Shown here piece by piece: positions 39,601 through 43,560 of a DNA stretch of 64,000 nucleotides. The DNA is taken from assembly GCA_944472155.2 (NCBI GenBank), contig OX235273.1:32027204-32091203 (forward strand), read 5' to 3'. The number at the start of each line of letters is the position of its first letter. Within the stretch, counting starts at the first letter, position 1. The position numbers and the translations under genes were made by a program. The notes beneath the pieces are model-generated. The model was given only the letters and a program-made list of their open reading frames with translations. It searched no databases and had not been told where the DNA came from. The DNA comes from Trichobilharzia szidati. Its lineage: Eukaryota; Platyhelminthes; Trematoda; Strigeidida; Schistosomatidae.

Positions 39601-40610
39601 CAAATGAAGTAACTGTGTCTGAGCTTCCATAAGAATGAAATGACTCCTTCTGAATACTGATATCTAAGTTCCCTTGGGCTTATGTCAAATAGAAATAAAC
39701 ATTTATATTCTCGAAATTCTACATTAAATGTGCAAATTGAAATACATCTGCCTCATTGATACTGAACTAACTTGTGTTAAATGTCTATTTTGTTCATTGT
39801 TACATACAAGACAAATAGGTACAGATAGTTTCTGATTCCTATTTAAAGAAAATAAGTCGACTTTGGGGTTGATGATATCATCACTCAGTGTCTTGCATTT
39901 TATACTGAAACATCTTTCCTGTGTGACTCTCAATGGATTATTTTAGTGAGCAAACTCCAATCTCAGGGTTGTTGATTCGGTGAAATTAAGGTAGAGAGAT
40001 CGTGTTATCCTACAGAAATTCGACCTACAATAATAATTCAAGGAATGGATGAGCTGTTCAAATTGTCAGCATCATTATTAGTTCACTTACGAGTGAAATG
40101 ACGATACAAAGCATACACCTCACATTTATGATTCGGTGGCACAGCGGTTAGAACTCTCGTCGACCATGCACATGGTCCGAGGTTCGATCCCCCCGCCAAC
40201 GCACACCTGATATCTATGGTCGTCGAGCTAAATTTGGGCTACCGATATCGCATGCTGAAAATTCATACTTGTACCAAAATACAGTGTGGAATCAAGCTAT
40301 AATTAAATAAAAAAAGTTAGGGAATAAGTCAAAATGTTTCTTCAAAAATCAGACATACATAGAAAGATCTCCATCTGAGTGATTATATCAAAAAGGCACA
40401 CCCAGAGTGACAGAAAAAGGTCCACCCACATTCATGTAGTCATTAACAGTTTTATTATGAACAGAGTTCTTCAAATGTCTTTGTTTTGCAGTGTTGAATC
40501 AGTGTCAGTTTCATCAAGTCATATATCCCTGCATATCGTTTTCACGAACTGATCCATGGTCTCCTTCAATTCCAGATATAGGCTGTCGCGTTGATTTCAA
40601 GGAATACTGA
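1..40610 (+). CDS. Large micro-exon gene (MEG); 5' end outside window
   Basis: Span of the proposed gene; its exons are listed separately. Micro-exon genes are known from schistosomes: they encode small, mostly secreted, variable proteins from many symmetric exons of 6-36 nt. Here about 25 exons of exactly 9 nt within this span lie on the + strand, each with a polypyrimidine-type AG acceptor and a GTRAGT, GTATGT or close donor. Phase 1 (two bases, whole codons, one base) is stop-free in every listed exon. Phase 0 meets TAA in exons at 17898, 21146, 24810 and 27483; phase 2 meets stops at 11776 and 27483. Joining the main exons in phase 1 stays open to a TGA at 40608 provided the 6-nt exon at 18722 is included. 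The first exon (5'UTR, signal peptide) is not visible. No protein homologue is recognised, so function is unknown. It could alternatively be two neighbouring MEGs. Confidence 0.72.
10..42 (+). CDS. 33-nt micro-exon, copy 1
   Basis: Lies between ...GCATCAG and donor GTAAAG and has a second copy of equal length at 4956-4988. In phase 1 it reads Arg-Ala-Ile-Cys-Val-Ser-Ile-Phe-Gly-Thr after a leading TG; the copy reads Lys-Ala-Ile-Cys-Val-Ser-Met-Thr-Val-Thr. It is hydrophobic, like part of a signal peptide. If the preceding exon ended in A, the TG would complete an ATG. A longer upstream extension in another phase (a Cys-rich reading) is possible, and the window start cuts the acceptor context. 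Confidence 0.45.
1119..1127 (+). CDS. 9-nt micro-exon (CGCAAGCAA)
   Basis: Acceptor TGCATCATTCCAG, donor GTGAGT. Phase 1 holds Gln-Ala. Confidence 0.65.
1774..1782 (+). CDS. 9-nt micro-exon (TATGCACAC)
   Basis: Acceptor TTGTCTTATTTCAG is strong; donor GTGAGT. Phase 1 holds Cys-Thr. Confidence 0.72.
2067..2075 (+). CDS. 9-nt micro-exon (TTTACCAGG)
   Basis: Acceptor TTCTTCAAATATGCAG, donor GTAAGC. Phase 1 holds Tyr-Gln. Confidence 0.66.
2294..2711 (+). repeat. 0.4-kb conserved block, copy 1
   Basis: Nearly identical to 7627-8027, in contrast with the strongly diverged flanks. Copy 1 has an extra stretch of about 24 bases near 2464-2488. The first half is open in the same frame in both copies, ending after ...Met-Ser-Ile-Tyr-Arg-Cys in the shared part. 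It may be a dispersed repeat, a converted segment or constrained sequence. No family is recognised. Confidence 0.7.
2712..4550. other. Intronic stretch, no recognised feature
   Basis: No convincing micro-exon or mobile element was found. A + strand ORF of 108 codons (3942-4268) is the longest here. It contains several Cys residues and no recognised domain, and I treat it as probably fortuitous. Confidence 0.4.
4551..4661 (-). repeat. Truncated SINE-B (tRNA-like)
   Basis: On the minus strand this resembles the SINE-B copies at 44500 and 56281: the GGATGGAGTTGCCAGCCTG tail region and a decayed B box (AAGGATACAACTCC on +). The tRNA-like head is incomplete. Confidence 0.5.
4940..5405 (+). repeat. 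Diverged segmental duplication, copy 2
   Basis: Partner of 1-690. The offset is about 4.95 kb, similar to the 5.33-kb offset between the 2294 and 7627 blocks, so one tandem duplication of about 5 kb, since changed by indels, is the simplest reading. Confidence 0.6.
4956..4988 (+). CDS. 33-nt micro-exon, copy 2
   Basis: Acceptor ATGTTTCTGTATAAG, donor GTAAGG. It has the same length as copy 1 at 10-42, with conservative differences in phase 1 (Lys for Arg at the second residue, then Ala-Ile-Cys-Val-Ser kept). Confidence 0.5.
6552..6560 (+). CDS. 9-nt micro-exon (ATCATAGTG)
   Basis: Acceptor ATTGTGTGACCTGCAG, donor GTATGT. Phase 1 holds His-Ser. Confidence 0.62.
6922..6930 (+). CDS. 9-nt micro-exon (CGTGTGCTG)
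   Basis: Acceptor ACTCACCTCATTTTAG, donor GTGAGT. Phase 1 holds Cys-Ala. Confidence 0.7.
7627..8027 (+). repeat. 0.4-kb conserved block, copy 2
   Basis: Near-identical partner of 2294-2711, starting at TCTGCCCACCCA and ending near AATCCACTTATTCTG. An open frame of about 106 codons (7528-7848) runs through it. There is no evidence that it is translated. Confidence 0.7.
8216..8221 (+). CDS. 6-nt micro-exon candidate (TACTCC)
   Basis: Acceptor CTGTTTTGTTACTTGAAAG, donor GTAAGT. Six bases is the smallest size reported for schistosome MEG exons. Weaker than the 9-nt exons. Confidence 0.4.
8222..9300. other. Intronic stretch, no recognised feature
   Basis: AT-rich sequence. No repeat homologous to other parts of the window and no convincing exon was seen before the acceptor at 9300. 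Confidence 0.4.
9301..9423 (+). CDS. Candidate 123-nt symmetric exon
   Basis: A strong acceptor (CTGGTTTGTCTGCTGCAG) opens the longest protein-like frame in this part of the window. In phase 1 it starts Gly-Asn-Pro-Arg-Tyr-Lys-Val-Glu and is rich in Ser, Thr, Gln and His. A donor at CCCCAG|GTTCAG gives 123 nt; a later one at GCCCAG|GTTTTA (9577) gives 276 nt. Both keep phase 1. The frame stays open to a TAA at about 9612. No domain is recognised. It is either a conventional exon of the MEG or an unrelated coding relic. Confidence 0.45.
9633..9644 (+). CDS. 12-nt micro-exon candidate
   Basis: A very strong acceptor (CTTTTTTCTCTTCTGCAG... type tract) is followed by TTAAGGATGAAG and the weaker donor GTCAGT. 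Phase 1 holds Lys-Asp-Glu. Confidence 0.35.
9645..11480. other. Intronic stretch with TA microsatellites
   Basis: Contains (TA)n near 9820-9838 and TATA-rich tracts near 10838-10880. No convincing exon or mobile element. Several ORFs of 60-100 codons without recognisable features are probably fortuitous. Confidence 0.4.
11481..11501 (+). CDS. 21-nt micro-exon candidate
   Basis: Acceptor CTTTCAAGTTTCTTTAG, donor GTAAGT. Phase 1 gives the hydrophobic run Ile-Leu-Phe-Ile-Ser-His. An upstream AG (CTTCTAG at 11462) would lengthen it to 39 nt, also a multiple of three. Confidence 0.45.
11776..11784 (+). CDS. 9-nt micro-exon (GAGATAGAG)
   Basis: Acceptor CCTTTTACTTGATCAG, donor GTAAGT. Phase 1 holds Asp-Arg; phase 2 would contain TAG. 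Confidence 0.72.
11785..13042. other. Intronic stretch, no recognised feature
   Basis: No mobile element or convincing exon seen. Confidence 0.4.
13043..13054 (+). CDS. 12-nt micro-exon candidate (TTCTTTCGGTGG)
   Basis: Moderate acceptor (GATGTTTCGTAG), donor GTGAGA. Phase 1 holds Leu-Ser-Val. Confidence 0.33.
13583..13591 (+). CDS. 9-nt micro-exon (AAGATTTAC)
   Basis: Excellent acceptor (GATTTTTATTTTTTCAG), donor GTATGT. Phase 1 holds Asp-Leu. Confidence 0.7.
14270..15330 (+). pseudogene. Retroelement gag-like remnant with zinc knuckle
   Basis: Fragments of reading frame in all three + frames suggest a decayed coding region. Near the 3' side (about 15236-15277) one frame reads Cys-Asn-Leu-Cys-Lys-Ala-Thr-Gly-Tyr-Lys-Gln-Gly-Tyr-Cys. 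That is the CX2CX4HX4C retroelement zinc knuckle with Tyr in place of the His. A longer open stretch around 14780-14930 precedes it. Many stops and frameshifts; the class (gypsy, BEL or other) cannot be told by eye. Confidence 0.45.
15345..16740 (-). pseudogene. Penelope-like element reverse transcriptase, decayed
   Basis: On the minus strand three ordered pieces match the Penelope RT pattern. At 16734-16510 there is a Pro-Arg-Leu-Tyr-x-Leu-Pro motif followed by Arg-Arg-Ile-Leu-Asp-Met and Ser-Pro-Tyr. At about 15900-15860 there is Leu-Ser-Leu-Asp-Val-Glu-Tyr-Leu-Leu-Thr-Asn-Val-Pro (usual form SLDVESLFTNVP). At about 15530-15360 there are Lys-Leu-Glu-Asn-Glu and His-Arg-Lys-Pro. Stops interrupt it, and about 500 bases between the first two pieces are not recognisable as RT. 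Confidence 0.65.
17134..17142 (+). CDS. 9-nt micro-exon (AAAAAATTA)
   Basis: Excellent acceptor (TTTATCTTCTTCTTTTCTAG), donor GTAAGA. Phase 1 holds Lys-Ile. Confidence 0.7.
17898..17906 (+). CDS. 9-nt micro-exon (TAAAAAATT)
   Basis: Acceptor TTTCGACCGTTTTAG, donor GTAAGT. Phase 0 would be a stop; phase 1 holds Lys-Asn. Joined directly to the exon at 20225 it would create TAA, so an exon must intervene (18722) or one of them must be skipped. Confidence 0.65.
18722..18727 (+). CDS. 6-nt micro-exon (TTCCAA)
   Basis: Acceptor ATATTTCCTCTTTAAAAG, donor GTGAGT. Phase 1 holds Pro. Its presence removes the stop that the junction of 17898 and 20225 would otherwise make, which supports it independently. 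Confidence 0.5.
18728..20224. other. Intronic stretch, no recognised feature
   Basis: AT-rich. A 9-T run lies near 19692. No element or convincing exon. Confidence 0.4.
20225..20233 (+). CDS. 9-nt micro-exon (AAAACCTCA)
   Basis: Acceptor ATTGTTTATTTATTCAG, donor GTGAGT. Phase 1 holds Asn-Leu. Confidence 0.72.
21146..21154 (+). CDS. 9-nt micro-exon (TAAACAAGT)
   Basis: Acceptor TTACTGATTTAGTTACAG, donor GTAAAG. Phase 1 holds Asn-Lys; phase 0 would start with TAA. Confidence 0.55.
21267..21275 (+). CDS. 9-nt micro-exon (CCGATATGG)
   Basis: Acceptor ATAACTTGTCATTTCAG, donor GTAAGT, only 112 bases after the preceding micro-exon. Phase 1 holds Asp-Met. Confidence 0.72.
21505..21687. repeat. 85-bp inverted repeat, Penelope-derived fold-back
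   Basis: Arms 21505-21589 and 21603-21687 are inverted copies with about three mismatches around a 13-base loop. The right half and following sequence (to about 21722, ACAGTGCCCAAGTTTTA) match the 3' end of the Penelope-like element at 46184-46325. It is therefore a Penelope terminal segment present head-to-head. The left arm contains CTGATGA. Confidence 0.8.
21723..22713. other. Intronic stretch, no recognised feature
   Basis: No mobile element recognised. A 24-nt exon before GTAAGA at 22093 is conceivable but has a poor acceptor. Confidence 0.35.
22714..22722 (+). CDS. 9-nt micro-exon (CTGAAAGTG)
   Basis: Acceptor GTGTACTCCAATTTAG, donor GTAAGC. Phase 1 holds Glu-Ser. Confidence 0.65.
23530..23538 (+). 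CDS. 9-nt micro-exon (TTCGCACTG)
   Basis: Acceptor TTTTGTTAACATACTGTCAG, donor GTGAGT. Phase 1 holds Arg-Thr. Confidence 0.7.
23579..23596 (+). CDS. 18-nt micro-exon candidate
   Basis: Acceptor ATCAATCATTTCTATGAG, donor GTGAGA. Phase 1 holds Gly-Asp-Asn-Val-Tyr. It lies 40 bases after the 9-nt exon at 23530, an intron that may be too short, so the two may be alternatives. Confidence 0.35.
23597..24659. other. Intronic stretch before the tandem array
   Basis: Contains weak exon-like signals (for example 12 nt before GTGAGA at 24163) that I do not accept. No mobile element recognised. Confidence 0.35.
24810..24818 (+). CDS. 9-nt micro-exon, array unit 0 (AAATTTTAA)
   Basis: Acceptor CAATTCGTTTCACACAG, donor GTGAGT. 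Phase 1 holds Ile-Leu; phase 0 ends in TAA. Confidence 0.7.
   Translation, partial: KF
25273..25281 (+). CDS. 9-nt micro-exon, array unit 1 (AAATTCAAA)
   Basis: Acceptor GCATTTTGTTTTCCACAG, donor GTGAGT. Phase 1 holds Ile-Gln. Confidence 0.75.
25373..25381 (+). CDS. Second 9-nt exon of unit 1 (AGTTATCAG)
   Basis: Acceptor TTTCCATTTATTTACAG, donor GTTAGT. Phase 1 holds Leu-Ser. Other units keep the acceptor and a similar 9 bases at 26951, 27583, 28701 and 29349, but the next bases are GTTGTT, a poor donor. Unit 2 (26006) has lost the GT altogether. Confidence 0.45.
25906..25914 (+). CDS. 9-nt micro-exon, array unit 2 (AAAAGGAAC)
   Basis: Acceptor GCATTATGTTTTCAATAG, donor GTAAGT. Phase 1 holds Lys-Glu. 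Confidence 0.72.
26063..26241 (-). pseudogene. Gypsy-type gag N-terminal fragment
   Basis: Minus-strand frame with Trp-Pro-x-x-Phe-Glu, Phe-Leu-Arg-Asp-Phe-Glu and Leu-Leu-Gly-Thr-Leu-Leu-Arg-Gly-Arg, typical of schistosome gypsy gag. It follows an LTR-like end (GTTACA) and a primer-binding-site-like TGGTGTCGCTGCC on the minus strand. It is cut at 26063, where it meets array sequence. Confidence 0.7.
26242..26570 (-). mobile_element. Gypsy-type LTR, 329 bp
   Basis: On the minus strand it starts TGAGAGGTGTCTACTAGCC and ends CTGTCGTTACA, directly before the primer-binding-like sequence of the gag fragment. The insertion, with a deletion of roughly 240 bases of array unit, splits the repeat between 26062 and 26571. 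No target duplication is visible because the internal side is truncated. Confidence 0.65.
26851..26859 (+). CDS. 9-nt micro-exon, array unit 3 (AAATTCAAC)
   Basis: Acceptor GCATTTTGTTTTCCATAG, donor GTGAGT. Phase 1 holds Ile-Gln. Confidence 0.75.
27483..27491 (+). CDS. 9-nt micro-exon, array unit 4 (TAATTAAAC)
   Basis: Acceptor GCATTTTGTTTTCCGTAG, donor GTGAGA. Phase 1 holds Ile-Lys; both other phases contain TAA. Confidence 0.68.
27866..28346. mobile_element. Solo LTR, 481 bp, with 4-bp target duplication
   Basis: Starts TGTAGGGGACTT and ends GCACTCCACA, flanked by GATG on both sides (27862-27865 and 28347-28350). Removing it restores the array consensus (CTTATAGATGGAGTGGCAGTGACC-like). 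It contains AATAAA motifs. No internal retroelement sequence remains, as expected after LTR-LTR recombination. Which strand the element used is not certain. Confidence 0.8.
28601..28609 (+). CDS. 9-nt micro-exon, array unit 5 (AAAGTGGAC)
   Basis: Acceptor GCATTTTGGTTTCTATAG, donor GTGAGT. Phase 1 holds Ser-Gly. Confidence 0.75.
29249..29257 (+). CDS. 9-nt micro-exon, array unit 6 (CACTTGACT)
   Basis: Acceptor GATATTTTCTTTTGTAAAG, donor GTGAGT. Phase 1 holds Leu-Asp. The intron just before the exon differs from other units, yet the 9-base spacing is kept. Confidence 0.72.
29585..29593 (+). CDS. 9-nt micro-exon, array unit 7 (ATAATACCT)
   Basis: Acceptor GTGCCATTTTTTTGCATGCAG, with donor GTGAGT. 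Phase 1 holds Asn-Thr. A (TA)n run follows near 29618. Confidence 0.72.
30600..30930 (+). pseudogene. Penelope-like reverse transcriptase fragment
   Basis: The frame contains Cys-Leu-Thr-Ser-Asn-Ala-Phe-Lys-Phe, Pro-Met-Gly-Leu-Pro-Phe-Ser-Ser and the catalytic-type Arg-Tyr-Val-Asp-Asp-Met-Phe, in the order of the Penelope RT palm. It ends near Ile-Gln-Phe and an Glu-Leu-Glu-Asn-like stretch, after which similarity is lost. At least one stop interrupts it. The GIY-YIG part is absent. Confidence 0.75.
30931..31654. other. Intronic stretch, no recognised feature
   Basis: A short (AC)n run lies near 31118-31132. No element or convincing exon before 31655. Confidence 0.35.
31655..31669 (+). CDS. 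15-nt micro-exon candidate
   Basis: Strong acceptor (AACAATCACTTTTCAG) but weak donor GTGTCA. Phase 1 holds Glu-Lys-Leu-Ile. Confidence 0.35.
   Translation: MKNL
31912..31920 (+). CDS. 9-nt micro-exon (ATGTCAAGA)
   Basis: Acceptor AATATTTTGGAAATTTCAG, donor GTGAGT. Phase 1 holds Val-Lys. It shows the series continues downstream of the array. Confidence 0.72.
32421..32622 (-). repeat. SINE-A, tRNA-derived
   Basis: On the minus strand the head is tRNA-like: an A-box-like GGTACAGTGGTTAGGACTC and B box GGTTCGATCC. The 7-bp acceptor stem (CGTCGGT with GCCGGCG) and the T stem can still pair with wobbles. The closest look is tRNA-Glu/Asp. The body continues GGTCGGCCTGAATTTGGG and the 3' tail is A-rich. 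Other copies lie at 40131 and 47116. Confidence 0.8.
33122..33285. repeat. Penelope-derived fold-back, second copy
   Basis: Arms of about 40 bases (33122-33161 and 33241-33281; ACAGTGTTATRC/GTATAACACTGT) surround a longer loop. The left arm and loop start resemble the 21505 fold-back and the Penelope end at 46184, including a TTTCGATCAC stretch like TTTCGAACAA. Confidence 0.65.
33438..33446 (+). CDS. 9-nt micro-exon (ATTTGGTCC)
   Basis: Acceptor ATATTTCGTATCAATTCAG, donor GTAAGT. Phase 1 holds Leu-Val. Confidence 0.72.
34514..34522 (+). CDS. 9-nt micro-exon (GAAAAAGAT)
   Basis: Acceptor CAATTTTTATTTCTCAG, donor GTATGT. Phase 1 holds Lys-Arg. Confidence 0.68.
35173..35181 (+). CDS. 9-nt micro-exon (TCGAGGAAT)
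   Basis: Acceptor GCACTGAATCATTTCAG, donor GTAAGT. Phase 1 holds Glu-Glu. Confidence 0.72.
35182..36096. other. Intronic stretch, no recognised feature
   Basis: AT-rich, no element or exon recognised up to the acceptor TTATTCTCACAG at 36096. Confidence 0.35.
36097..36273 (+). CDS. Candidate 177-nt exon, signal-peptide-like and Cys-containing
   Basis: After ATTATTCTCACAG the phase-1 frame reads (x)TG then Arg-Ile-Leu-Val-Phe-Val-Ala-Ile-Thr-Val-Gly-Ile-Leu-Phe, and reaches Ala-Leu-Ala-Thr-Glu about 23 residues in: the shape of a signal peptide with an Ala-x-Ala cleavage site, or a membrane segment if internal. Four Cys follow (one early, then Leu-Glu-Leu-Cys, Asn-Cys, and Gly-Cys if read on). 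A donor AATG|GTTGTT keeps phase 1 and gives 177 nt. There is no ATG in frame; an upstream exon ending in A would supply it. The frame continues to a stop at about 36333. No family is recognised. Confidence 0.45.
36274..38149. other. Intronic stretch with diverged local repeats
   Basis: About 37140-37290 resembles pieces of 38690-38740 and 38990-39040 (CAACATACTTRAC...GAATGAGAAA and TTTAGCTGCTATTCC-like), so the repeated zone of 38-40 kb starts here. A strong acceptor at 36985 (CCTTCCTTCAG) leads only to a weak GTACTC, and phase 1 would stop. Confidence 0.4.
38150..38400 (+). repeat. 0.25-kb duplicated segment, copy 1
   Basis: About 90 percent identical by eye to 39034-39290. The 27-nt exon candidate lies inside. 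Next to it, 38455-38545 is repeated at about 39770-39865 (AAGACAAATAGGTACAGA, AAAGAAAATAAGTCGA). Confidence 0.8.
38206..38232 (+). CDS. 27-nt micro-exon, copy 1
   Basis: Acceptor TCCCTTTACAAATATATAG, donor GTAAGT. Phase 1 holds Thr-Val-Arg-Val-Ala-Gly-Glu-Lys. Copy 2 differs by Ile for Val and Tyr for Val. Confidence 0.5.
39034..39290 (+). repeat. 0.25-kb duplicated segment, copy 2
   Basis: Partner of 38150-38400 at an offset of about 880 bases, in the same orientation. Confidence 0.8.
39088..39114 (+). CDS. 27-nt micro-exon, copy 2
   Basis: Acceptor TCCCTCTACAAATATGTAG, donor GTAAGT. Phase 1 holds Thr-Ile-Arg-Tyr-Ala-Gly-Glu-Lys. Confidence 0.5.
40131..40316 (+). repeat. SINE-A, tRNA-derived
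   Basis: Plus-strand copy: GGTGGCACAGCGGTTAGAAC, GAGGTTCGATCC, then the GTGTGGAATCAAGCT end and an A-rich tail (AAATAAAAAAA). Same family as 32421 and 47116. Confidence 0.8.
40492..40610 (+). CDS. Candidate terminal exon with stop codon
   Basis: A very strong acceptor (ATGTCTTTGTTTTGCAG) is followed in phase 1 by 38 codons to TGA at 40608-40610: Leu-Asn-Gln-Cys-Gln-Phe-His at the start, three Cys in all, a Pro/Ser-rich middle (Asp-Pro-Trp-Ser-Pro-Ser), ending Phe-Lys-Glu-Tyr. Phase 0 stops at once; phase 2 stops after about 19 codons. The phase agrees with the micro-exons. A possible polyadenylation signal AATAAA lies at 41102-41107, beyond a repeat insertion. Confidence 0.5.
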
Positions 40611-40924
40611 TATGGTAGGTTGATCGTCAATTTAGTAACATTAGTATCATTTTCTCACATTGGTTTTATTCTCTTTGACTAGAGAGTAAGGTAGTACGCC
40701 ATGATCTTTTGCTTTGAAACCTATAGGAGGATGCGAATAATTTAAAGTAATTGACATGTAACCACACAGAAGGTGGTATCACGTGTGGAATATACTATGT
40801 GAATCTTCTTAGATCACTTGCTGTTTTGTCCGTCCATCTGCCGGAAAATACCACACAAAATAATAATTCGAAATATTTGTGGTTGAAACTCAATACCAGA
40901 TGGTTCAATCCAGTCATCACGAAG

Positions 40925-41090
40925 CCTGCAATCTAGGTTTCGTGCTAGTTGGCGCTGATCAGCAAGGCGTACCTGTAACACTGAAGGAACTCGTACCTCT
41001 TCTGCAATTCGAACTCGCGTCTTCCTTTGTTGCAGTCAGAGACGTTTCAATTGATCTACCCGAGCTCGCAATCGGCTTCCTGTAGGACTG
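40925..41090 (-). repeat. Unclassified repeat D with tRNA-like B box
   Basis: Contains AATCTAGGTTTCGTGCTAG, CTGAAGGAACTCGTACC and AATTCGAACTCGCGTC; the last is a decayed B box on the minus strand. A diverged inverted partner lies at about 49968-50086. Confidence 0.5.
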
Positions 41091-41109
41091 TGTGTGATCC
41101 AAATAAACA

Positions 41110-42513
41110 AGATATGTGAAATCGCAATGGGAATGTATGTGAATAACGTCAGTTAATTGGGTTTTTGATAATCTCAATGAAGAACTCGGTCACAACGTAT
41201 TCAAGTGTGGATTGCCTATGCACTTGTTTGATCATTTATTCACTCTCATCCTTGAATCGTCATCCCTCTTTCTTCAAATATGCCGAGGCCTGAATATATC
41301 CAGCTTAAGTACCTTCGAAAAGTTCTTACCAGCATTAATTAACAGGTTGTCCATGGTGACCGCGTTTTTCACAGTTAAATAGCATTGCATAAATTTTTAA
41401 ATGCAATTATATTTATTTTGCATGTGAACTGTGGTTTGTAGGTTTCACACTTGTTGTAACTTATCAACAGTATAGGCCTTAGGCTTCAAGAAGTTCATTT
41501 TCTAATGAAAAAGCCCAGTAGCTCATTATGGAGATAAATTCGCTTGATATCCTCTGATACTCGCAAATACCGCATTACCAGAGTTAGTGACATGAGCACA
41601 CAGCTAACGTGTCATATGATAAAACATAAGGGATCAAATGTGAAACGCTGGTCACATTTTCTTTTGAGGGGAAGATGTCTCACTGCATTCCGGAGAAATT
41701 TGACGGAATAATCCCCAGTAAAATCGTTTGATTTAGTAAACTGCGAAATAAACAAGCAGATAATAGAAGCGAAAATGAAGTTGCTTTGCATTACGAATTC
41801 TGACATCCTTTTCCATATATAATCGTCTACCAAACCACGTGTGTCAAATGTTTCCTCATACGTTTCAGAATATTAGCCTGAATTTTCCAGATAGCGGAGA
41901 TGAATTCTTTTGAGAATATTACCACAATAGCTAATCTTTTCTCTAAACGAACTCATATATTCAGCACTAACTTCACTAATATTCTGGTGTAACGCGAATC
42001 ACCAAATATCACACATCAGAGAATTCTCAGAAAAAAGGTCCTTTATTTCTCTGAGCAAATCTCATTCACTTCTAACGCTGCACTTATTCTGCTTGTATCA
42101 GCTAATCGACTTTTGGCCAGTGAAATGTGTTCGTTGATTTCAGAATACTGCCCGAGGGACACAAAAATAATAGATTAGATGTGCATACATGGAGAGAATC
42201 ACGAAAACACCTTCTTTGAGAATCCTTTAATTTAATTTACTGCAAATGACTATCTAAATAAGAGAAAACAGCAGACTGATCGAAGAATTATTTTCCTTTG
42301 CAATTTGATCCACATCATCGTCTTCGAACGTATTTCTTTTCTCAATCTGTTGATTTCCCTAAATATGTAAATGACGATTTGAATACTACTAAATGAGAAA
42401 AGTGAGAAGTCGTTAGGAATTCCAGATTGTGATATTCGTTTCTGTATTTCTATTTAAACAAAGTGTATTCAGTTCTCCCTAATAACTTTCAAAATATTCC
42501 CCCTTTTTTTCAG
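41110..42513. other. Stretch with no recognised feature
   Basis: No mobile element or convincing exon. A minus-strand ORF of 73 codons (41612-41833) has nothing recognisable. Confidence 0.35.
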
Positions 42514-42522
42514 CTGATAGAA
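42514..42522 (+). CDS. 9-nt micro-exon candidate (CTGATAGAA)
   Basis: Outstanding acceptor (ATTCCCCCTTTTTTTTCAG) but only a fair donor GTGAAT. Phase 1 holds Asp-Arg. It lies downstream of the proposed stop exon, so it belongs to an alternative 3' end or to another gene. Confidence 0.42.
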
Positions 42523-42648
42523 GTGAATTCTATTCGGAACACAAACAAAATTATTAATCTCCTTCTTATCGAAACTGATTATCCAGTGTCATTGATTTTT
42601 TCCTGTTTATTTGTTGAACTAACTTTTAATGTTCCTGCTTTATAACAG

Positions 42649-42666
42649 TTGTTCATTTTACTTCTG
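42649..42666 (+). CDS. 18-nt micro-exon candidate
   Basis: Acceptor TGTTCCTGCTTTATAACAG, donor GTAATA. Phase 1 holds Val-His-Phe-Thr-Ser. Confidence 0.35.
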
Positions 42667-43430
42667 GTAATACTGCTTCGACTTTTGAATTAAAGATTAA
42701 ATTTTGTTCATTTTCACTATGCCTAAGTGAAATAAACGTGATTTACAACTCTTGATGGAATTTTTCATTGGTAATAGCTAAACAACTGATATTGAGAATG
42801 TCCACTTGATTAATGACAGTTATTGAAAGGAAATGCATGAGAGTGATTGGATAAAGCGGAACCATACAACACACAACTAGTCATTAATTTCGAGTTTATC
42901 ATAAGGCATGAAATAACCGTTTTCTTACTTTTCTCCACGAGAAAATCCTCAATGACACTTTTCTCCGGTGTGATACCACTTCCTACTGCTTACCCTGGAG
43001 CAGACATATTTCTGCAAGAGTCTGACAGAGCAGAGTGTTTCACGCACACAGCTCAAGGCTAAGACATCACTACACCGAATAACCATGCCAACATTAAAAC
43101 AAAATTGTAGTCGCTAGACAACATATTATCAACACTGTCACACAACAGCAAATAGAAGTTATAAAATAACAGAGAAAACAAAATTAAAGACAAATAATAA
43201 GGACTAAGTCAAGTGTTACAGCAATGATATGCAGTCCATGGGGAATAGGACTTTATTTGATACGATGGTTGTAATGTTCAATTAATTGTGATTATCTTTA
43301 ATAGATTATTTGTGTCTGAAAGACATGAGATCTTATTATTCTGAAAATAATTCCTTCCTCTCAACTCGTTCGATGTAATCATGACACCTGTTTGTATAAG
43401 AAATGCTAAGATTTATGATATTACGAGTTG
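42667..43430. other. Stretch with no recognised feature
   Basis: AT-rich with no element or exon recognised. Confidence 0.35.
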
Positions 43431-43434
43431 GTCA

Positions 43435-43560
43435 CGGACTGATATCAGTTAGAGAACCATCCTAGTTAGGGAGTCATCGGCAGTACGCACCCATTGGGAT
43501 TCGAACCCACGACCTTCCGGTTACAAGGCAAGCTCGTATACCTTTCAACCACTGGGATCC
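43435..43560 (-). repeat. SINE-C, tRNA-Thr-like
   Basis: On the minus strand: CCCAGTGGTTGAAAGG, GCCTTGTAACCGGAAGGTCG (an anticodon-arm-like stretch with TGT) and GGGTTCGAATCCCA. Related copies lie at 61045 and 62470. Confidence 0.65.
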
